Positions 42,441 through 51,460 of a stretch of 64,000 bases of DNA are shown one piece after another. Source of the stretch: Candidatus Rifleibacterium amylolyticum (GTDB lineage: Bacteria; Muiribacteriota; Ozemobacteria; Ozemobacterales; Ozemobacteraceae); the NCBI GenBank assembly GCA_009917695.1, contig JAACJG010000016.1:39735-103734 (forward strand). The letters run 5' to 3'. How positions within the stretch are numbered: the first letter of the stretch is position 1; each line of letters starts with the position of its first letter. The notes beneath the pieces were generated by a model, which was not told the origin of the DNA, ran no database searches, and saw only the letters and a program-made list of their open reading frames with translations. The position numbers were made by a program, and so were the translations under genes.

Positions 42441-43061
42441 ATGGAAACCAAAGTTTATAAAATGAATGGAACCGCCAGCGGTTCAGTTAATCTTGATGAA
42501 AGAGTTTTTGCTGTAAAGGCACATCCTCAGACCATCACCGACGTAGTCAAGTCGCAGCTCAACAACGAGCGCCAGGGTACCGTTTCGACCAAGACCAGAA
42601 GCGAAGTCAACGGCACCACCAAGAAAATGTTCAAACAAAAAGGCACTGGCCGCGCCCGCAAAGGTGACATCAAGTCTCCTCTGCATCCGGGTGGTGGTAT
42701 CACCTTCGGTCCCAGACCGCAGAATTATGATCAGCGCCCGCCCAAGAAGGTTGTTGATCGCGCCATCGTTGGAGTTCTCACTGAACTCGCCACTGCCGGT
42801 ACCGTTCGCGTCGTCGAAAATCTCGAATTCGCCAGCGGCAAAACCAAAGATGTAAGAATTTTCCTTGAATCACACAAGCTCAACAAGGTGCTTTTCGTGG
42901 TTCCCGAAATTTCTGAAAATACCAGACGTGCCACATCGAACCTGCACAACGTTAAAGTTGTCACTCCGATGAATGTAAACGTCGTCGATCTGCTCAAGTA
43001 TGGCAATGTAGCCATTAACGACAAAGCAGTCAAAATGCTCGAGGAGGTACTCGTAAAATGA
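42441..43061 (+). CDS. rplD: 50S ribosomal protein L4
   Basis: A 206-residue protein lining the exit tunnel. The tunnel loop KQKGTGRARKGDIKSPLHPGGG is clear by pattern. In E. coli it also represses the S10 operon; no matching leader was recognised here. The end overlaps rplW by 4 nt. Confidence 0.96.
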   Translation: METKVYKMNGTASGSVNLDERVFAVKAHPQTITDVVKSQLNNERQGTVSTKTRSEVNGTTKKMFKQKGTGRARKGDIKSPLHPGGGITFGPRPQNYDQRPPKKVVDRAIVGVLTELATAGTVRVVENLEFASGKTKDVRIFLESHKLNKVLFVVPEISENTRRATSNLHNVKVVTPMNVNVVDLLKYGNVAINDKAVKMLEEVLVK

Positions 43062-43348
43062 ACGCACCTCAGGATATCATCATTCAGCCGATAGTTTCTG
43101 AAAAGAGCTATGATCGCATGAGCGAAGGCATTTACCAGTTCAAGGTTGCCAAAGGCGCCAACAAGCATCAGATCAAAGACGCTGTTGAAGCTCTTTTTAA
43201 GGTTACCGTGAACAAGGTGAACACCGTTACCGTAGTAAGAAAGCCCAAGCGCCGCGGCGTTTTCCATGGTTTTACTTCTTCCTGGAAGAAAGCCATCGTT
43301 ACCCTCAAAGAAGGCGATTCAATAGCGTTCTTTGAAGGAATTGCCTGA
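43058..43348 (+). CDS. rplW: 50S ribosomal protein L23
   Basis: A 96-residue exit-port protein, the docking site for trigger factor and SRP in studied bacteria. IIQPIVSEKSYD and the KPKRRGVFHG extension that enters the tunnel are present. Unlike L22, L29 and L17 in this window it is of normal length. Confidence 0.97.
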   Translation: MNAPQDIIIQPIVSEKSYDRMSEGIYQFKVAKGANKHQIKDAVEALFKVTVNKVNTVTVVRKPKRRGVFHGFTSSWKKAIVTLKEGDSIAFFEGIA

Positions 43349-43369
43349 GTGCAGGAATAGGAGAAAGTC

Positions 43370-44197
43370 ATGAGTATCAAAAGTTATCAGCCAACAACGC
43401 CTTCCCGCCGTTTTATGACCGGCCTGGGTTTTGAAGACGTTACCACCGATACCCCTCATAAGCCCCTGTGCGAGTGGATCAAGACCAGTGCTGGCCGCAA
43501 CCATCATGGTCATGTCACCCATCGTCATCGCGGCGGTGGCGCCCGCAAACTGTATCGCGTTATCGATTTCAAGCGCGATAAAGACGGCGTACCCGGCACT
43601 GTTGCTACGATCGAATACGATCCCAACCGCACCTGCCGCATCGCTCTGGTTAACTACCGCGATGGCGAAAAGCGCTACATCCTCGCTCACGAAGGCATCA
43701 AGGTCGGCGACGTTATCGAAAGCGGCCCGCACGCTGACATTCTTCCCGGCAACTGCCTGCCTCTCAAGAACATCCCACTGGGTTCGACCATTCATAATAT
43801 CGAAATGAAGCCTGGCAAAGGTGCTCAGATCGCCAGATCTGCCGGTGCCAGCGCTCAGCTAGTCGGTAAAGAAGGCAAATACGCCCAGATCAATATGCCC
43901 TCGGGCGAAATGAGAATGATCCTTATCGACTGTCGTGCCACCATTGGCAAGATCGGTAACTCAGACCACATGAACGTTACCATCGGTAAGGCCGGACGCA
44001 ACAGATGGAAGGGCCAGCGCCCCTACGTCAGAGGTTCTGCAATGAACCCGTGCGATCACCCGCACGGTGGTGGTGAAGCTCGCGCCAGCCGCGGCCGCAC
44101 CCCTGTATCTCTCTGGGGTAAACCTGCTCAGGGTTACAAGACCAGAAAGAAAAAGAACCAGTCCAGCAAATACATCATTTCGCGCTGCAAGAAGTAA
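43370..44197 (+). CDS. rplB: 50S ribosomal protein L2
   Basis: A 275-residue protein needed for subunit joining and peptidyl-transferase assembly. The signature [19 protein letters not shown] lies near residue 43. The C-terminal [19 protein letters not shown] holds the conserved His next to the peptidyl-transferase centre. Length is normal. Confidence 0.97.
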   Translation: MSIKSYQPTTPSRRFMTGLGFEDVTTDTPHKPLCEWIKTSAGRNHHGHVTHRHRGGGARKLYRVIDFKRDKDGVPGTVATIEYDPNRTCRIALVNYRDGEKRYILAHEGIKVGDVIESGPHADILPGNCLPLKNIPLGSTIHNIEMKPGKGAQIARSAGASAQLVGKEGKYAQINMPSGEMRMILIDCRATIGKIGNSDHMNVTIGKAGRNRWKGQRPYVRGSAMNPCDHPHGGGEARASRGRTPVSLWGKPAQGYKTRKKKNQSSKYIISRCKK

Positions 44198-44209
44198 GGG
44201 AGATTATCA

Positions 44210-44479
44210 ATGGCTAAAAAAGCTCCATTTGTTTGTGTAAGACTGCTCAAGAGAGTTCATGAAATGAACCAGGCCGGCGAAAAGCGCCAGCTCAAAACCT
44301 GGTCCAGATCATCGACTGTATATCCAGAAATGGTCGGTCACACCATCGCCGTTCATAATGGTAAGAAACACGTGCCTGTTTTCATCACCGAGAACATGGT
44401 AGGGCATAAGCTGGGCGAATTCGCAGCGACAAGAACCTTTAAGGCTCATGCCGGCGAAAAAGCCACCAAGCTTAAATAA
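44210..44479 (+). CDS. rpsS: 30S ribosomal protein S19
   Basis: An 89-residue 30S head protein. [19 protein letters not shown] and the [15 protein letters not shown] segment are typical. The N-terminus [16 protein letters not shown] lacks the more common RSLKKGPF form but aligns well. Confidence 0.96.
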   Translation: MAKKAPFVCVRLLKRVHEMNQAGEKRQLKTWSRSSTVYPEMVGHTIAVHNGKKHVPVFITENMVGHKLGEFAATRTFKAHAGEKATKLK

Positions 44480-44495
44480 GTGAAGGAGAAATAGA

Positions 44496-45227
44496 ATGTT
44501 ACGACTCGTTGGTGTAACCATTCCTGATGACGTTGATCTGTTCAACGGCCTGCGCATGATCAAAGGCCTTGACACCAAAAACAGCCGTGCTAAGATCGAA
44601 ACCATTCTGACCAAAGCCGGCCTTTACAACCGCCAGCTCCAGCCGAACGGCAAACTTGAAAAAGTTTACCCCAAGGTTGGCTCACTGAGCTGGAAAGACA
44701 AAGCAAGACTCATCGATGTTCTCGAAATGCCCCGCGCAGTTCTGAGAAACATCGGCTCAAGCCCGAAGAAGCTCAGACTGATCGCTGATGCAATTCGTGG
44801 TAAGGGTGTTGATGAAGCTCTTTCGATCCTTCAGTTCATGCAGAAGGGCGAAGCTCCGACTCTGCTTAAGCTTCTCAAATCAGCTATTGCCAATGCCGGC
44901 AGCAATCATGATCTGCGCGCTGACGACCTCTATGTCGCCAAGATCACCATTGACGGTGGCGCCACCATGAAGAGATTCATGGCTCGTGCCCGCGGTCGTG
45001 CCTGCCGCATCCGCAAGAGAACTTCACACGCCAAGATCGTTCTGCGCGAAAAATTCTCAATGGCCAAGTTTGCCGTAAGCGCTCCGACTGCTGAAGCAGG
45101 TAAGAAGACAGTTAAGAAGGCCGCCAGCAAGACCTCAACTACCAGCAAACCCGCCGCCAAAAAGCCGGCTGCTGCCAAGAAGACTACTGCCAAAAAGACC
45201 ACCAAACCCGCCGGAGGTAAAGAATAA
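44496..45227 (+). CDS. rplV: 50S ribosomal protein L22 with S13-like N-terminal domain and H1-like tail
   Basis: A 243-residue protein, about twice the usual length. Residues ~78-185 are a complete L22 ([19 protein letters not shown], then the tunnel hairpin and the C-terminal [11 protein letters not shown]). Residues 1-77 align with the N-terminal helix-two-turn-helix domain of S13: RLVGVTIP...LRMIKGL...ILTKAGL...[15 protein letters not shown]. The separate S13 at 54605 shows the same spacing (RIAGVDLP...LPYIYGI...ILKQ...[15 protein letters not shown]). Residues ~200-243 are Lys/Ala/Thr/Pro-rich like histone H1. The start is firm: GAAGGAGAA precedes the ATG and rpsS ends 16 nt before. The stop overlaps the rpsC ATG by 1 nt. 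Confidence 0.93.
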   Translation: MLRLVGVTIPDDVDLFNGLRMIKGLDTKNSRAKIETILTKAGLYNRQLQPNGKLEKVYPKVGSLSWKDKARLIDVLEMPRAVLRNIGSSPKKLRLIADAIRGKGVDEALSILQFMQKGEAPTLLKLLKSAIANAGSNHDLRADDLYVAKITIDGGATMKRFMARARGRACRIRKRTSHAKIVLREKFSMAKFAVSAPTAEAGKKTVKKAASKTSTTSKPAAKKPAAAKKTTAKKTTKPAGGKE

Positions 45228-45919
45228 TGGGCCAGAAGATCAATCCAATCGGAATTCGACTTGGCATCACCAGAACCTGGGAATCACGCTGGTTCGCAAA
45301 GCGTGCTGACTATGCCAAATTCGTTCTCGAAGATGTTAAGGTTCGCGATTTCATCGATAAAAAGCAGTTCCGCCGCGAAGGCATCAGCAAAATCGAAATC
45401 GAACGCAAATCGAACAACAAGATGCGCATCACCATTCACACTGCTAAACCCGGTGTTATCATCGGCCGCGGTGGCGACAAGGTTGAAATCCTGAAGAAAG
45501 AACTTGAAGAACTCACTGGCAAATCAGTGTTCCTCAACATTCAGGAAATCAAACAGCCCGATACTGATGCCAAGCTTATCGCCGAAAGTATCGCTATGCA
45601 GCTCGAGCGCCGCGTATCGCATCGCCGCGCTACCAAGCAGACTATCAGCCGCGCCATGCGCGCTGGTGCCCAGGGCATCAAGATTCTCTGCTCAGGCCGC
45701 TTGAACGGTGCTGAAATCGCCCGCCGCGAATGGGTTCGCGAAGGTCGCGTTCCTCTTCACACTCTGCGTGCTGACATTGATTATGCAACCGATACCGCAA
45801 TCACCACCTTTGGTTGTGTTGGCGTAAAGGTCTGGATCTTCAAAGGCGAAAAGATCGGCAAAAACGATCTCTATAGTCGCGACAGCAACAGCAACGCACC
45901 GACTAACAACAGGAAGTAA
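45227..45919 (+). CDS. rpsC: 30S ribosomal protein S3
   Basis: A 230-residue protein at the mRNA entry channel. It has an N-terminal [14 protein letters not shown], the KH domain loop [12 protein letters not shown] and the C-terminal [22 protein letters not shown]. The start overlaps the rplV stop (TAATG), so it is translationally coupled to the extended L22. Confidence 0.97.
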   Translation: MGQKINPIGIRLGITRTWESRWFAKRADYAKFVLEDVKVRDFIDKKQFRREGISKIEIERKSNNKMRITIHTAKPGVIIGRGGDKVEILKKELEELTGKSVFLNIQEIKQPDTDAKLIAESIAMQLERRVSHRRATKQTISRAMRAGAQGIKILCSGRLNGAEIARREWVREGRVPLHTLRADIDYATDTAITTFGCVGVKVWIFKGEKIGKNDLYSRDSNSNAPTNNRK

Positions 45920-45933
45920 GGAGGAAACCACTC

Positions 45934-46344
45934 ATGTTGATTCCCGCAAGGACAAAATTCCGAAAACAGCATCGCGGCAGAATGAAGGGTCTGGCCAAAG
46001 GTGGCAAGTACCTGGCATTCGGTTCCTTCGGACTTCAGGCTCTTGACCCGCACTGGATCACCAGCGCTCAGCTCGAAGCTGCCCGTAAGGTTATCACCCG
46101 CACCGTCAAGCGCGCCGGTAAAATGTGGATCCGCGTTTTCCCAGACAAACCCGTATCGAAGAAGCCGCTTGAAGTTCGTATGGGTAAGGGTAAAGGCGCC
46201 CCGGAATTCTGGGTAGCAGTAGTAAAACCCGGCAAAATTCTGTTCGAACTTGAAGGTGTTCCCGAAAACATCGCTATCGAATCTCTCAGCCAGGCCGCCA
46301 ACAAGCTCCCGATCCGCTGCCAGGTTGTAACTAACAATATGTAA
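45934..46344 (+). CDS. rplP: 50S ribosomal protein L16
   Basis: A 136-residue protein near the A-site tRNA elbow. [19 protein letters not shown], the [22 protein letters not shown] core and a normal length identify it. GGAGGAAACC precedes the ATG. Confidence 0.97.
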   Translation: MLIPARTKFRKQHRGRMKGLAKGGKYLAFGSFGLQALDPHWITSAQLEAARKVITRTVKRAGKMWIRVFPDKPVSKKPLEVRMGKGKGAPEFWVAVVKPGKILFELEGVPENIAIESLSQAANKLPIRCQVVTNNM

Positions 46345-46359
46345 TCAGGAAGGTGAAAA

Positions 46360-46992
46360 ATGAAGAATCGAGAAGATTTTTCTGAACTCAACGAGCAGGA
46401 ACTCGAAGAAAAATACAAACACTACAAAGAAGAACTTTTCAACCTGAGATTTCAGGCTGTAACCGGTCAGCTGGCCAACCCCGCCCGCATCAGTCTGGTG
46501 CGCCGCAACATCGCCAGAGTCAAAACTTATCTTACCCGCATGGAAAAGGCCAGAATCTTTGACATGCTGAAGAGCGAATACAACGCGCTTCTCAAGGAAG
46601 AAAAGATCGACACCACCAAGACCCCGCTACAGGAAAAGATCGCCAGACTCAAAGCCCGCCTGTCGGTAAAAGCACGCAAGGTTAACCAGGAAATCCGCAC
46701 CAATTGCGACAAAAAGGTTGCCGAACTGCTCAAAAACATTCGTGGCGAAATCTCCAAGAAGCTTAAGGCTTCCAAGGGCAAAGATGAAGCCCAGTTGCGA
46801 GCGGCTTCGAAGCGTCTCAAAGACCCCAAATGTACAATTAGAAAGAAGTTTCTTGACAAATTGTCTGAAATGGGATTAAATGAAGCTTCTCAGATCGCCA
46901 CAATCAAGGAAAACAAGCGGGCAAAACTACGCGAACTCGAAAACATCAGAGTTCTGCAGCGGGAACTGACCGCCGGTCGGCTTCCTTTTTAA
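46360..46992 (+). CDS. rpmC: 50S ribosomal protein L29 with long C-terminal extension
   Basis: A 210-residue protein, where L29 is normally 60-75. Residues ~5-68 are a regular L29 helical hairpin ([20 protein letters not shown], then [12 protein letters not shown]). Residues ~70-210 form a Lys/Glu-rich, probably coiled-coil extension ending in a second L29-like motif ([18 protein letters not shown]). No stop or restart signal separates the two parts, so it is a single polypeptide. L29 lies beside L23 at the exit port, so the extension should project from there. Confidence 0.9.
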   Translation: MKNREDFSELNEQELEEKYKHYKEELFNLRFQAVTGQLANPARISLVRRNIARVKTYLTRMEKARIFDMLKSEYNALLKEEKIDTTKTPLQEKIARLKARLSVKARKVNQEIRTNCDKKVAELLKNIRGEISKKLKASKGKDEAQLRAASKRLKDPKCTIRKKFLDKLSEMGLNEASQIATIKENKRAKLRELENIRVLQRELTAGRLPF

Positions 46993-47005
46993 GCAGGAGT
47001 GAACA

Positions 47006-47278
47006 ATGGAAAACACTAAAGTTATCAGACGCAGCCGCGTTGCCAAGGTAATTGCTGACAGCACCGAAAAGACCATCAAGGTTGAAATCGAAGGCATCGT
47101 TCAGCACCCCCGCTACAAAAAGTACATCAAGCGTCACACCAGGTTCCTGGTGCATGACCCCGAAGAAAAGTGCAAGGTTGGCGATCTGGTTCGCATCGAA
47201 GAATGCAGACCGATAAGCAAAACCAAAAAATGGATCGTGCGCGAAATCGTTAAGACCGCCGATACCGTCGCAGAATAA
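47006..47278 (+). CDS. rpsQ: 30S ribosomal protein S17
   Basis: A 90-residue OB-fold protein binding 16S r[38 protein letters not shown] and [18 protein letters not shown] are the family motifs. Confidence 0.96.
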   Translation: MENTKVIRRSRVAKVIADSTEKTIKVEIEGIVQHPRYKKYIKRHTRFLVHDPEEKCKVGDLVRIEECRPISKTKKWIVREIVKTADTVAE

Positions 47279-47289
47279 GGAGAACAGCA

Positions 47290-47658
47290 ATGATCAGACA
47301 GGAAACCGTATTAAAAGTTGCTGACAACTCCGGCGCCAAGAAGCTGCTTTGCATCCGCGTGTCGGGTTGCAGTGGCAGATCATTCGGCCGGGTAGGCGAC
47401 GTCATTGTTGCCTCGGTTAAAGACGCGATCCCCGATGGAACCGTCAAGAAGAAAGAAGTTGTCAAGGCTGTTATCGTTCGCACCAAGAAAGAAACCCGCC
47501 GCCCTGATGGCAGTTTCATCCGCTTCGACGATAACGCAGCCGTTATCATCAACAACGACAACAATCCACGCGGTACCCGCATTTTCGGGCCGGTCGCCAG
47601 AGAACTTCGCGAAAAGCAGTTCATGAAGATCGTTTCTCTGGCCCCCGAAGTACTCTAA
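47290..47658 (+). CDS. rplN: 50S ribosomal protein L14
   Basis: A 122-residue protein at the inter-subunit face and bridge B5/B8. [18 protein letters not shown] and [19 protein letters not shown] are characteristic. Length is normal. Confidence 0.97.
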   Translation: MIRQETVLKVADNSGAKKLLCIRVSGCSGRSFGRVGDVIVASVKDAIPDGTVKKKEVVKAVIVRTKKETRRPDGSFIRFDDNAAVIINNDNNPRGTRIFGPVARELREKQFMKIVSLAPEVL

Positions 47659-47670
47659 GGGAGCGATAAG

Positions 47671-48024
47671 ATGCACAAGAAGATCAAAGCCAGAAGGGCT
47701 GTCGAAAAGCCCCATGTAAAGAAGGACGACCAGGTTGTAATTCTCAGCGGTGACGACAAAGGCAAAAAAGGCCGTGTTCTCTCGGTAGATGCCGAGAAGG
47801 GCGTTGCAATCGTTGAAGGTATTAACTTTGTCAAGAGACACACCCGACCCAGTAAAAACGTGGGCAAGGGTGGTATCGTAGAAAAGGAAGGCCCGATCGC
47901 CCTCGGCAGAATCGGCCTTCTCACCCCGGACGGCTCCAAACTCACCCGCGCCAAGATCGTCAAGCAGGGCGAAGAGAAGAACCGCATCTGTGCAACTACT
48001 AACGAGCCTCTCGGCCGCAAGTAA
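47671..48024 (+). CDS. rplX: 50S ribosomal protein L24
   Basis: A 117-residue assembly initiator protein near the exit port. The KOW motif DQVVILSGDDKGKKGRVL lies at ~19-40, followed by VEGINFVKRHTRPS. Length is about normal. A small CCTGAA/TTCAGG hairpin (48029-48044) follows in the 46-nt gap to rplE. Confidence 0.97.
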   Translation: MHKKIKARRAVEKPHVKKDDQVVILSGDDKGKKGRVLSVDAEKGVAIVEGINFVKRHTRPSKNVGKGGIVEKEGPIALGRIGLLTPDGSKLTRAKIVKQGEEKNRICATTNEPLGRK

Positions 48025-48070
48025 GTAACCTGAATTTGTTCAGGAATAAGATATCATAAGGAGTTTCGGC

Positions 48071-48697
48071 ATGGCAAAGACAGATAAAACAGCCCCGGCA
48101 AAAGCAGCCCCCGCAAAGGTAGCTGCCCCCAAAGGGCCAAAGTCTCTCCCAAGGCTGAAGGAAAAGTATCTGAAGGAAATCGCTCCAAAGCTGGTCTCCA
48201 AATATGGAAACCCGATGAGAGTCCCGAAGGTAACCAAAGTGGTTATCAATATGGGCGTTGGCGCAGCTACTCAGAATGCTAAACTTCTCGAAGCCGCAAC
48301 CAGAGAACTTACCACCATCGCCGGTCAAAAGCCGGTAATCACCAAGGCTAAGAAGTCAATCTCGAACTTCAAGCTGCGCGCAGGCGTCCCCATCGGATGT
48401 CGCGTCACTCTCCGGGGCGATAGATGCTTCTATTTCCTGGACAAACTTTTCACAGTAGTCGTTCCGCGTATCAGAGACTTTCGCGGTCTCTCTCAGAAGG
48501 CTTTTGACGGTCGTGGCAACTACAGTCTCGGTCTTCAGGAACAGCTGGTATTCCCCGAAATCCATTACGATTCAGTAGAAAAAGTTCAGGGTATGAACAT
48601 TACAATCGTAACCACCGCCCACAACGACGGTGAAGCACTTGAACTGCTGGAAATGATGGGTATGCCGTTCCGCAAGGCCGCCAAAAAAGCGGCGTAA
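48071..48697 (+). CDS. rplE: 50S ribosomal protein L5 with Ala/Lys/Pro-rich N-terminus
   Basis: A 208-residue protein of the 5S rRNA complex, forming bridge B1b to S13. The usual L5 starts at about residue 27 ([16 protein letters not shown]). Before it is a ~25-residue Ala/Lys/Pro-rich extension. [19 protein letters not shown] and [21 protein letters not shown] identify the family. AAGGAG supports this upstream ATG. Confidence 0.96.
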   Translation: MAKTDKTAPAKAAPAKVAAPKGPKSLPRLKEKYLKEIAPKLVSKYGNPMRVPKVTKVVINMGVGAATQNAKLLEAATRELTTIAGQKPVITKAKKSISNFKLRAGVPIGCRVTLRGDRCFYFLDKLFTVVVPRIRDFRGLSQKAFDGRGNYSLGLQEQLVFPEIHYDSVEKVQGMNITIVTTAHNDGEALELLEMMGMPFRKAAKKAA

Positions 48698-48712
48698 TCA
48701 TAAGGAGTTGTT

Positions 48713-48898
48713 ATGGCTAAGAAAGCACTCATTGAAAAGTGGATGAAGACTCCCAAATTCTCTACCCGCGCTTATAATCGCTGCCACCTCTGTGGTCGCC
48801 CGCGTGGTTACATGAGAGAATTTCAGATGTGTCGTATTTGCTTCAGGAATCTCGCCTCTATCGGCAGAATTCCCGGCGTGACCAAATCAAGTTGGTAA
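48713..48898 (+). CDS. rpsN: 30S ribosomal protein S14, zinc-binding type
   Basis: A 61-residue short form of S14 with both zinc Cys pairs: C24/C27 and C40/C43 ([20 protein letters not shown]). It ends in IPGVTKSSW as in other zinc-type S14 proteins. CATAAGGAG precedes the ATG. Confidence 0.97.
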   Translation: MAKKALIEKWMKTPKFSTRAYNRCHLCGRPRGYMREFQMCRICFRNLASIGRIPGVTKSSW

Positions 48899-48911
48899 AG
48901 GAGAACTAAAT

Positions 48912-49310
48912 ATGAGTATGACAGATCCCATTGGAGATATGCTGACTCGAATCCGGAATGCCAACATGGTTAAGCATGAAAGCGTTGAAATGCCTTCTTC
49001 CAAAATGAAGATCGAGATCGCCAAGATCCTCAAAAAGGAAGGCTACATCCGGGATTTCCGATATTATAAATTTCAGAATAAATTCAATCTGAAAGTTTTC
49101 CTGAAGTATGGTGAAAAGAATTGTCAGATTCTCAAAGGTATCAAGAGAATCTCCAAACCCGGCCGCAGAATGTATTCGGGCAAGGAAGAGATCGTCAAAG
49201 TTATCGGCGGTCTTGGCATTTCGATTCTCACCACTTCCAAGGGCGTTCTGACAGATAAAGAAGCTCGCAAAGCCGGCGTCGGCGGCGAAGTTATCTGTCA
49301 CGTCTGGTAA
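48912..49310 (+). CDS. rpsH: 30S ribosomal protein S8
   Basis: A 132-residue 16S-binding protein, which represses the spc operon in E. coli. MTDPIGDMLTRIRNA at the start, ISKPGRRMYSG in the middle and STSKG-type ILTTSKGVLTDKEARK are typical. Confidence 0.97.
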   Translation: MSMTDPIGDMLTRIRNANMVKHESVEMPSSKMKIEIAKILKKEGYIRDFRYYKFQNKFNLKVFLKYGEKNCQILKGIKRISKPGRRMYSGKEEIVKVIGGLGISILTTSKGVLTDKEARKAGVGGEVICHVW

Positions 49311-49324
49311 GCGGAGGAACAGAC

Positions 49325-49870
49325 ATGTCTAGAATTGGTAAAAAACCTGTAATTATCCCCAAAGGCGTTGAAATCAGCATCAAGGGCACTGTTTTTTCTG
49401 CCAAAGGCCCCAAAGGCCAGATCAGCAAAGAACTGCCGGCTGAAGTCACCATCGCTCACGAAAACGATAAAATCGTCTGCACCATTCCTGAAAACAGTTC
49501 CAAACCTGTCAGAGCCAAGTTCGGTCTGGTAAGGGCACTTGTTAACAACATGATCACCGGCGTCCACACTGGTTTTACCAAGGGCCTCGAAATCATCGGT
49601 GTTGGTTACAAAGCTCAGAACCAGGGCGACAGCAAGGTCCAGTTCAACATCGGGTATTCACACCCGGTTGTTTATGAAGCACCTGCCAACATCACTCTCA
49701 AAGTAGATGGCAACAAGGTATTCGTAAATGGCGTTGACAAGGAAGTTGTTGGCCAGACCGCTTCTGAAATCAGAAAGATTCGACCTCCCAAGCACTACAA
49801 AGACGGCGCTGGTATCAGATACCTCGGCGAAAATGTGCGCATCAAGGTCGGCAAGAAGCTTGCAGCTTAA
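49325..49870 (+). CDS. rplF: 50S ribosomal protein L6
   Basis: A 181-residue two-domain protein near the sarcin-ricin loop. MSRIGKKPVIIPKGVEI and the C-terminal RKIRPPKHYKDGAGIRY are diagnostic. CGGAGGAAC precedes the ATG. Confidence 0.97.
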   Translation: MSRIGKKPVIIPKGVEISIKGTVFSAKGPKGQISKELPAEVTIAHENDKIVCTIPENSSKPVRAKFGLVRALVNNMITGVHTGFTKGLEIIGVGYKAQNQGDSKVQFNIGYSHPVVYEAPANITLKVDGNKVFVNGVDKEVVGQTASEIRKIRPPKHYKDGAGIRYLGENVRIKVGKKLAA

Positions 49871-49891
49871 GGCAGTAAAGGAAGGTAAAAT

Positions 49892-50251
49892 ATGAAACAC
49901 GGTAAAAAGGAAATGCGTCAGCGGCGCCACGAGCGCAGCAGATTTTATTTGTCCGGTACCGCTCAGAAGCCCAGGCTTGCCGTTTTCCGCAGCCTGAAGC
50001 ATATCTATGCTCAGGTCATCGATGACGAAACCGGTCAGACTATTGTTATGGCCAGTTCTCTCGATAAGGATCTCCGCAGCAACGTAGCTGGCGGAAACAA
50101 GAACGGTGCCAAAACCATCGGCCAGAAAGTGGCTGAAAGAGCGATTGCCAAAGGCGTAACCACTGTTGTATTCGACAAGGGCGGTTACAAGTATCATGGT
50201 CGCGTCAAGGAACTGGCCGAAGGCGCCAGAGCCGCTGGCTTGAAATTCTAG
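49892..50251 (+). CDS. rplR: 50S ribosomal protein L18
   Basis: A 119-residue 5S rRNA-binding protein. [20 protein letters not shown] and the terminal [19 protein letters not shown] are characteristic. Length is normal. Confidence 0.97.
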   Translation: MKHGKKEMRQRRHERSRFYLSGTAQKPRLAVFRSLKHIYAQVIDDETGQTIVMASSLDKDLRSNVAGGNKNGAKTIGQKVAERAIAKGVTTVVFDKGGYKYHGRVKELAEGARAAGLKF

Positions 50252-50264
50252 GAGGAAAGCTCAG

Positions 50265-50807
50265 ATGAACGAACAGGGAAATCCTCGTTTTCGCCGTGGT
50301 GGTCGCCAGCGTGACCAGGTAGTTGAAAACGAATACACCGAAAAAATTATTTCTGTTAATCGTGTCAGCAAAACCGTTAAAGGTGGTCGACACTTTGGCT
50401 TCTCCGTTCTGGTCTGCGTCGGCGATCAGAAAGGCAAGGTCGGCATCGCTATCGGTAAAGCAAAGGCTGTTCCCGATGCAGTGCGCAAAGGCCTCGAAAA
50501 AGCCCGCAAGAGCATGGTTCAGATTCCTCTGAATAAAGATACCGTTGCGCATCCATATCTCGGACGCTTCGGCTCATCACAGGTAATCATCAAACCCGCC
50601 GCTCCCGGTACTGGTGTTATCGCCGGTGGCGCCGTGCGCGCCATCTTTGAAGCCCTCGGCGTAAAAGACGTTCTGTCCAAGCGCATCGGCTCGAAGAACC
50701 CGGTCAACATGGCCAAGGCTACCATGAATGCACTGCGCGAAATGCGCGGCGTCGATATCGTAGCCAGACATCGTGGCATCACTCCGGGCCAGGTCGTTAA
50801 CGGCTAA
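50265..50807 (+). CDS. rpsE: 30S ribosomal protein S5
   Basis: A 180-residue protein involved in decoding accuracy and mRNA unwinding. It shows a dsRBD-like domain (VSKTVKGGRHFGFSVLVCVG) and the C-terminal IKPAAPGTGVIAGGAVRAI. TAGGAGGAAAG precedes the ATG. Confidence 0.97.
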   Translation: MNEQGNPRFRRGGRQRDQVVENEYTEKIISVNRVSKTVKGGRHFGFSVLVCVGDQKGKVGIAIGKAKAVPDAVRKGLEKARKSMVQIPLNKDTVAHPYLGRFGSSQVIIKPAAPGTGVIAGGAVRAIFEALGVKDVLSKRIGSKNPVNMAKATMNALREMRGVDIVARHRGITPGQVVNG

Positions 50808-50818
50808 GGAGCAAAACC

Positions 50819-50998
50819 ATGACAGACAAAAAAGTAACCATAAAACTCATTAAAAGCATGATCGGCGCCACCCAGCGTCAGAGACAGACCCTCAGAGCCC
50901 TCGGCCTTCGCAGAATGCTGCAGGAAGTTGAACAAGTTGCAACTCCTCAGATCCTCGGAATGCTCGACAAGGTTCAGCGCTGGGTCGAAGTAAAGTAA
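50819..50998 (+). CDS. rpmD: 50S ribosomal protein L30
   Basis: A 59-residue protein reading VTIKLIKSMIGATQRQRQT, then LRALGLRRMLQEVEQVATPQ and ending in IPLGML-like ILGMLDKVQRWVEVK. This is the standard small bacterial L30 fold and length. It lies in its usual place between rpsE and rplO, with TAAGGAGC before the ATG. Confidence 0.95.
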   Translation: MTDKKVTIKLIKSMIGATQRQRQTLRALGLRRMLQEVEQVATPQILGMLDKVQRWVEVK

Positions 50999-51010
50999 GG
51001 AGACCTTACA

Positions 51011-51460
51011 ATGTTGAATCTTGGTAATCTCAAAAAGGCCAAAGGGTCTACCACAAAAAAACGAAGAGTCGGTCGCGGTAAAGGCTCCGGTATGGGTAAT
51101 CAGGCCACCAGAGGCCATGATGGTCAGCTCGGACGTGGCAGCAAGGTTCGCCCTTATGCCGGTTTCGAAGGTGGTCAGATGCGCTTTACCCGCCTTCTGC
51201 CCAAGCGCGGTTTCACCAGCCCGCACAAGGTTGAATTCTCAGTAGTTAACCTTGCCGCTCTTGAACTCGCGTTCGAAGCCAACACCGAAGTAACCGTCGA
51301 TAAGATGATGGAAAAAGGTCTTGTTAAAAACCTCAAACAGCCTGTAAAAGTGCTGGCGCGTGGTGAAATAACCAAACCTCTTACCGTTAAAGCCAATCAC
51401 TTTTCGAGCTCCGCCAAGGATAAAATCGAAAAAGCTGGTGGAAAAGCGGAGGTGATCTAA
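51011..51460 (+). CDS. rplO: 50S ribosomal protein L15
   Basis: A 149-residue protein with the extended Gly/Arg-rich N-terminus (KKRRVGRGKGSGMG...RGHDGQ) and a globular C-terminal domain. Length is normal. Its stop codon is immediately followed by the secY start codon. Confidence 0.97.
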   Translation: MLNLGNLKKAKGSTTKKRRVGRGKGSGMGNQATRGHDGQLGRGSKVRPYAGFEGGQMRFTRLLPKRGFTSPHKVEFSVVNLAALELAFEANTEVTVDKMMEKGLVKNLKQPVKVLARGEITKPLTVKANHFSSSAKDKIEKAGGKAEVI

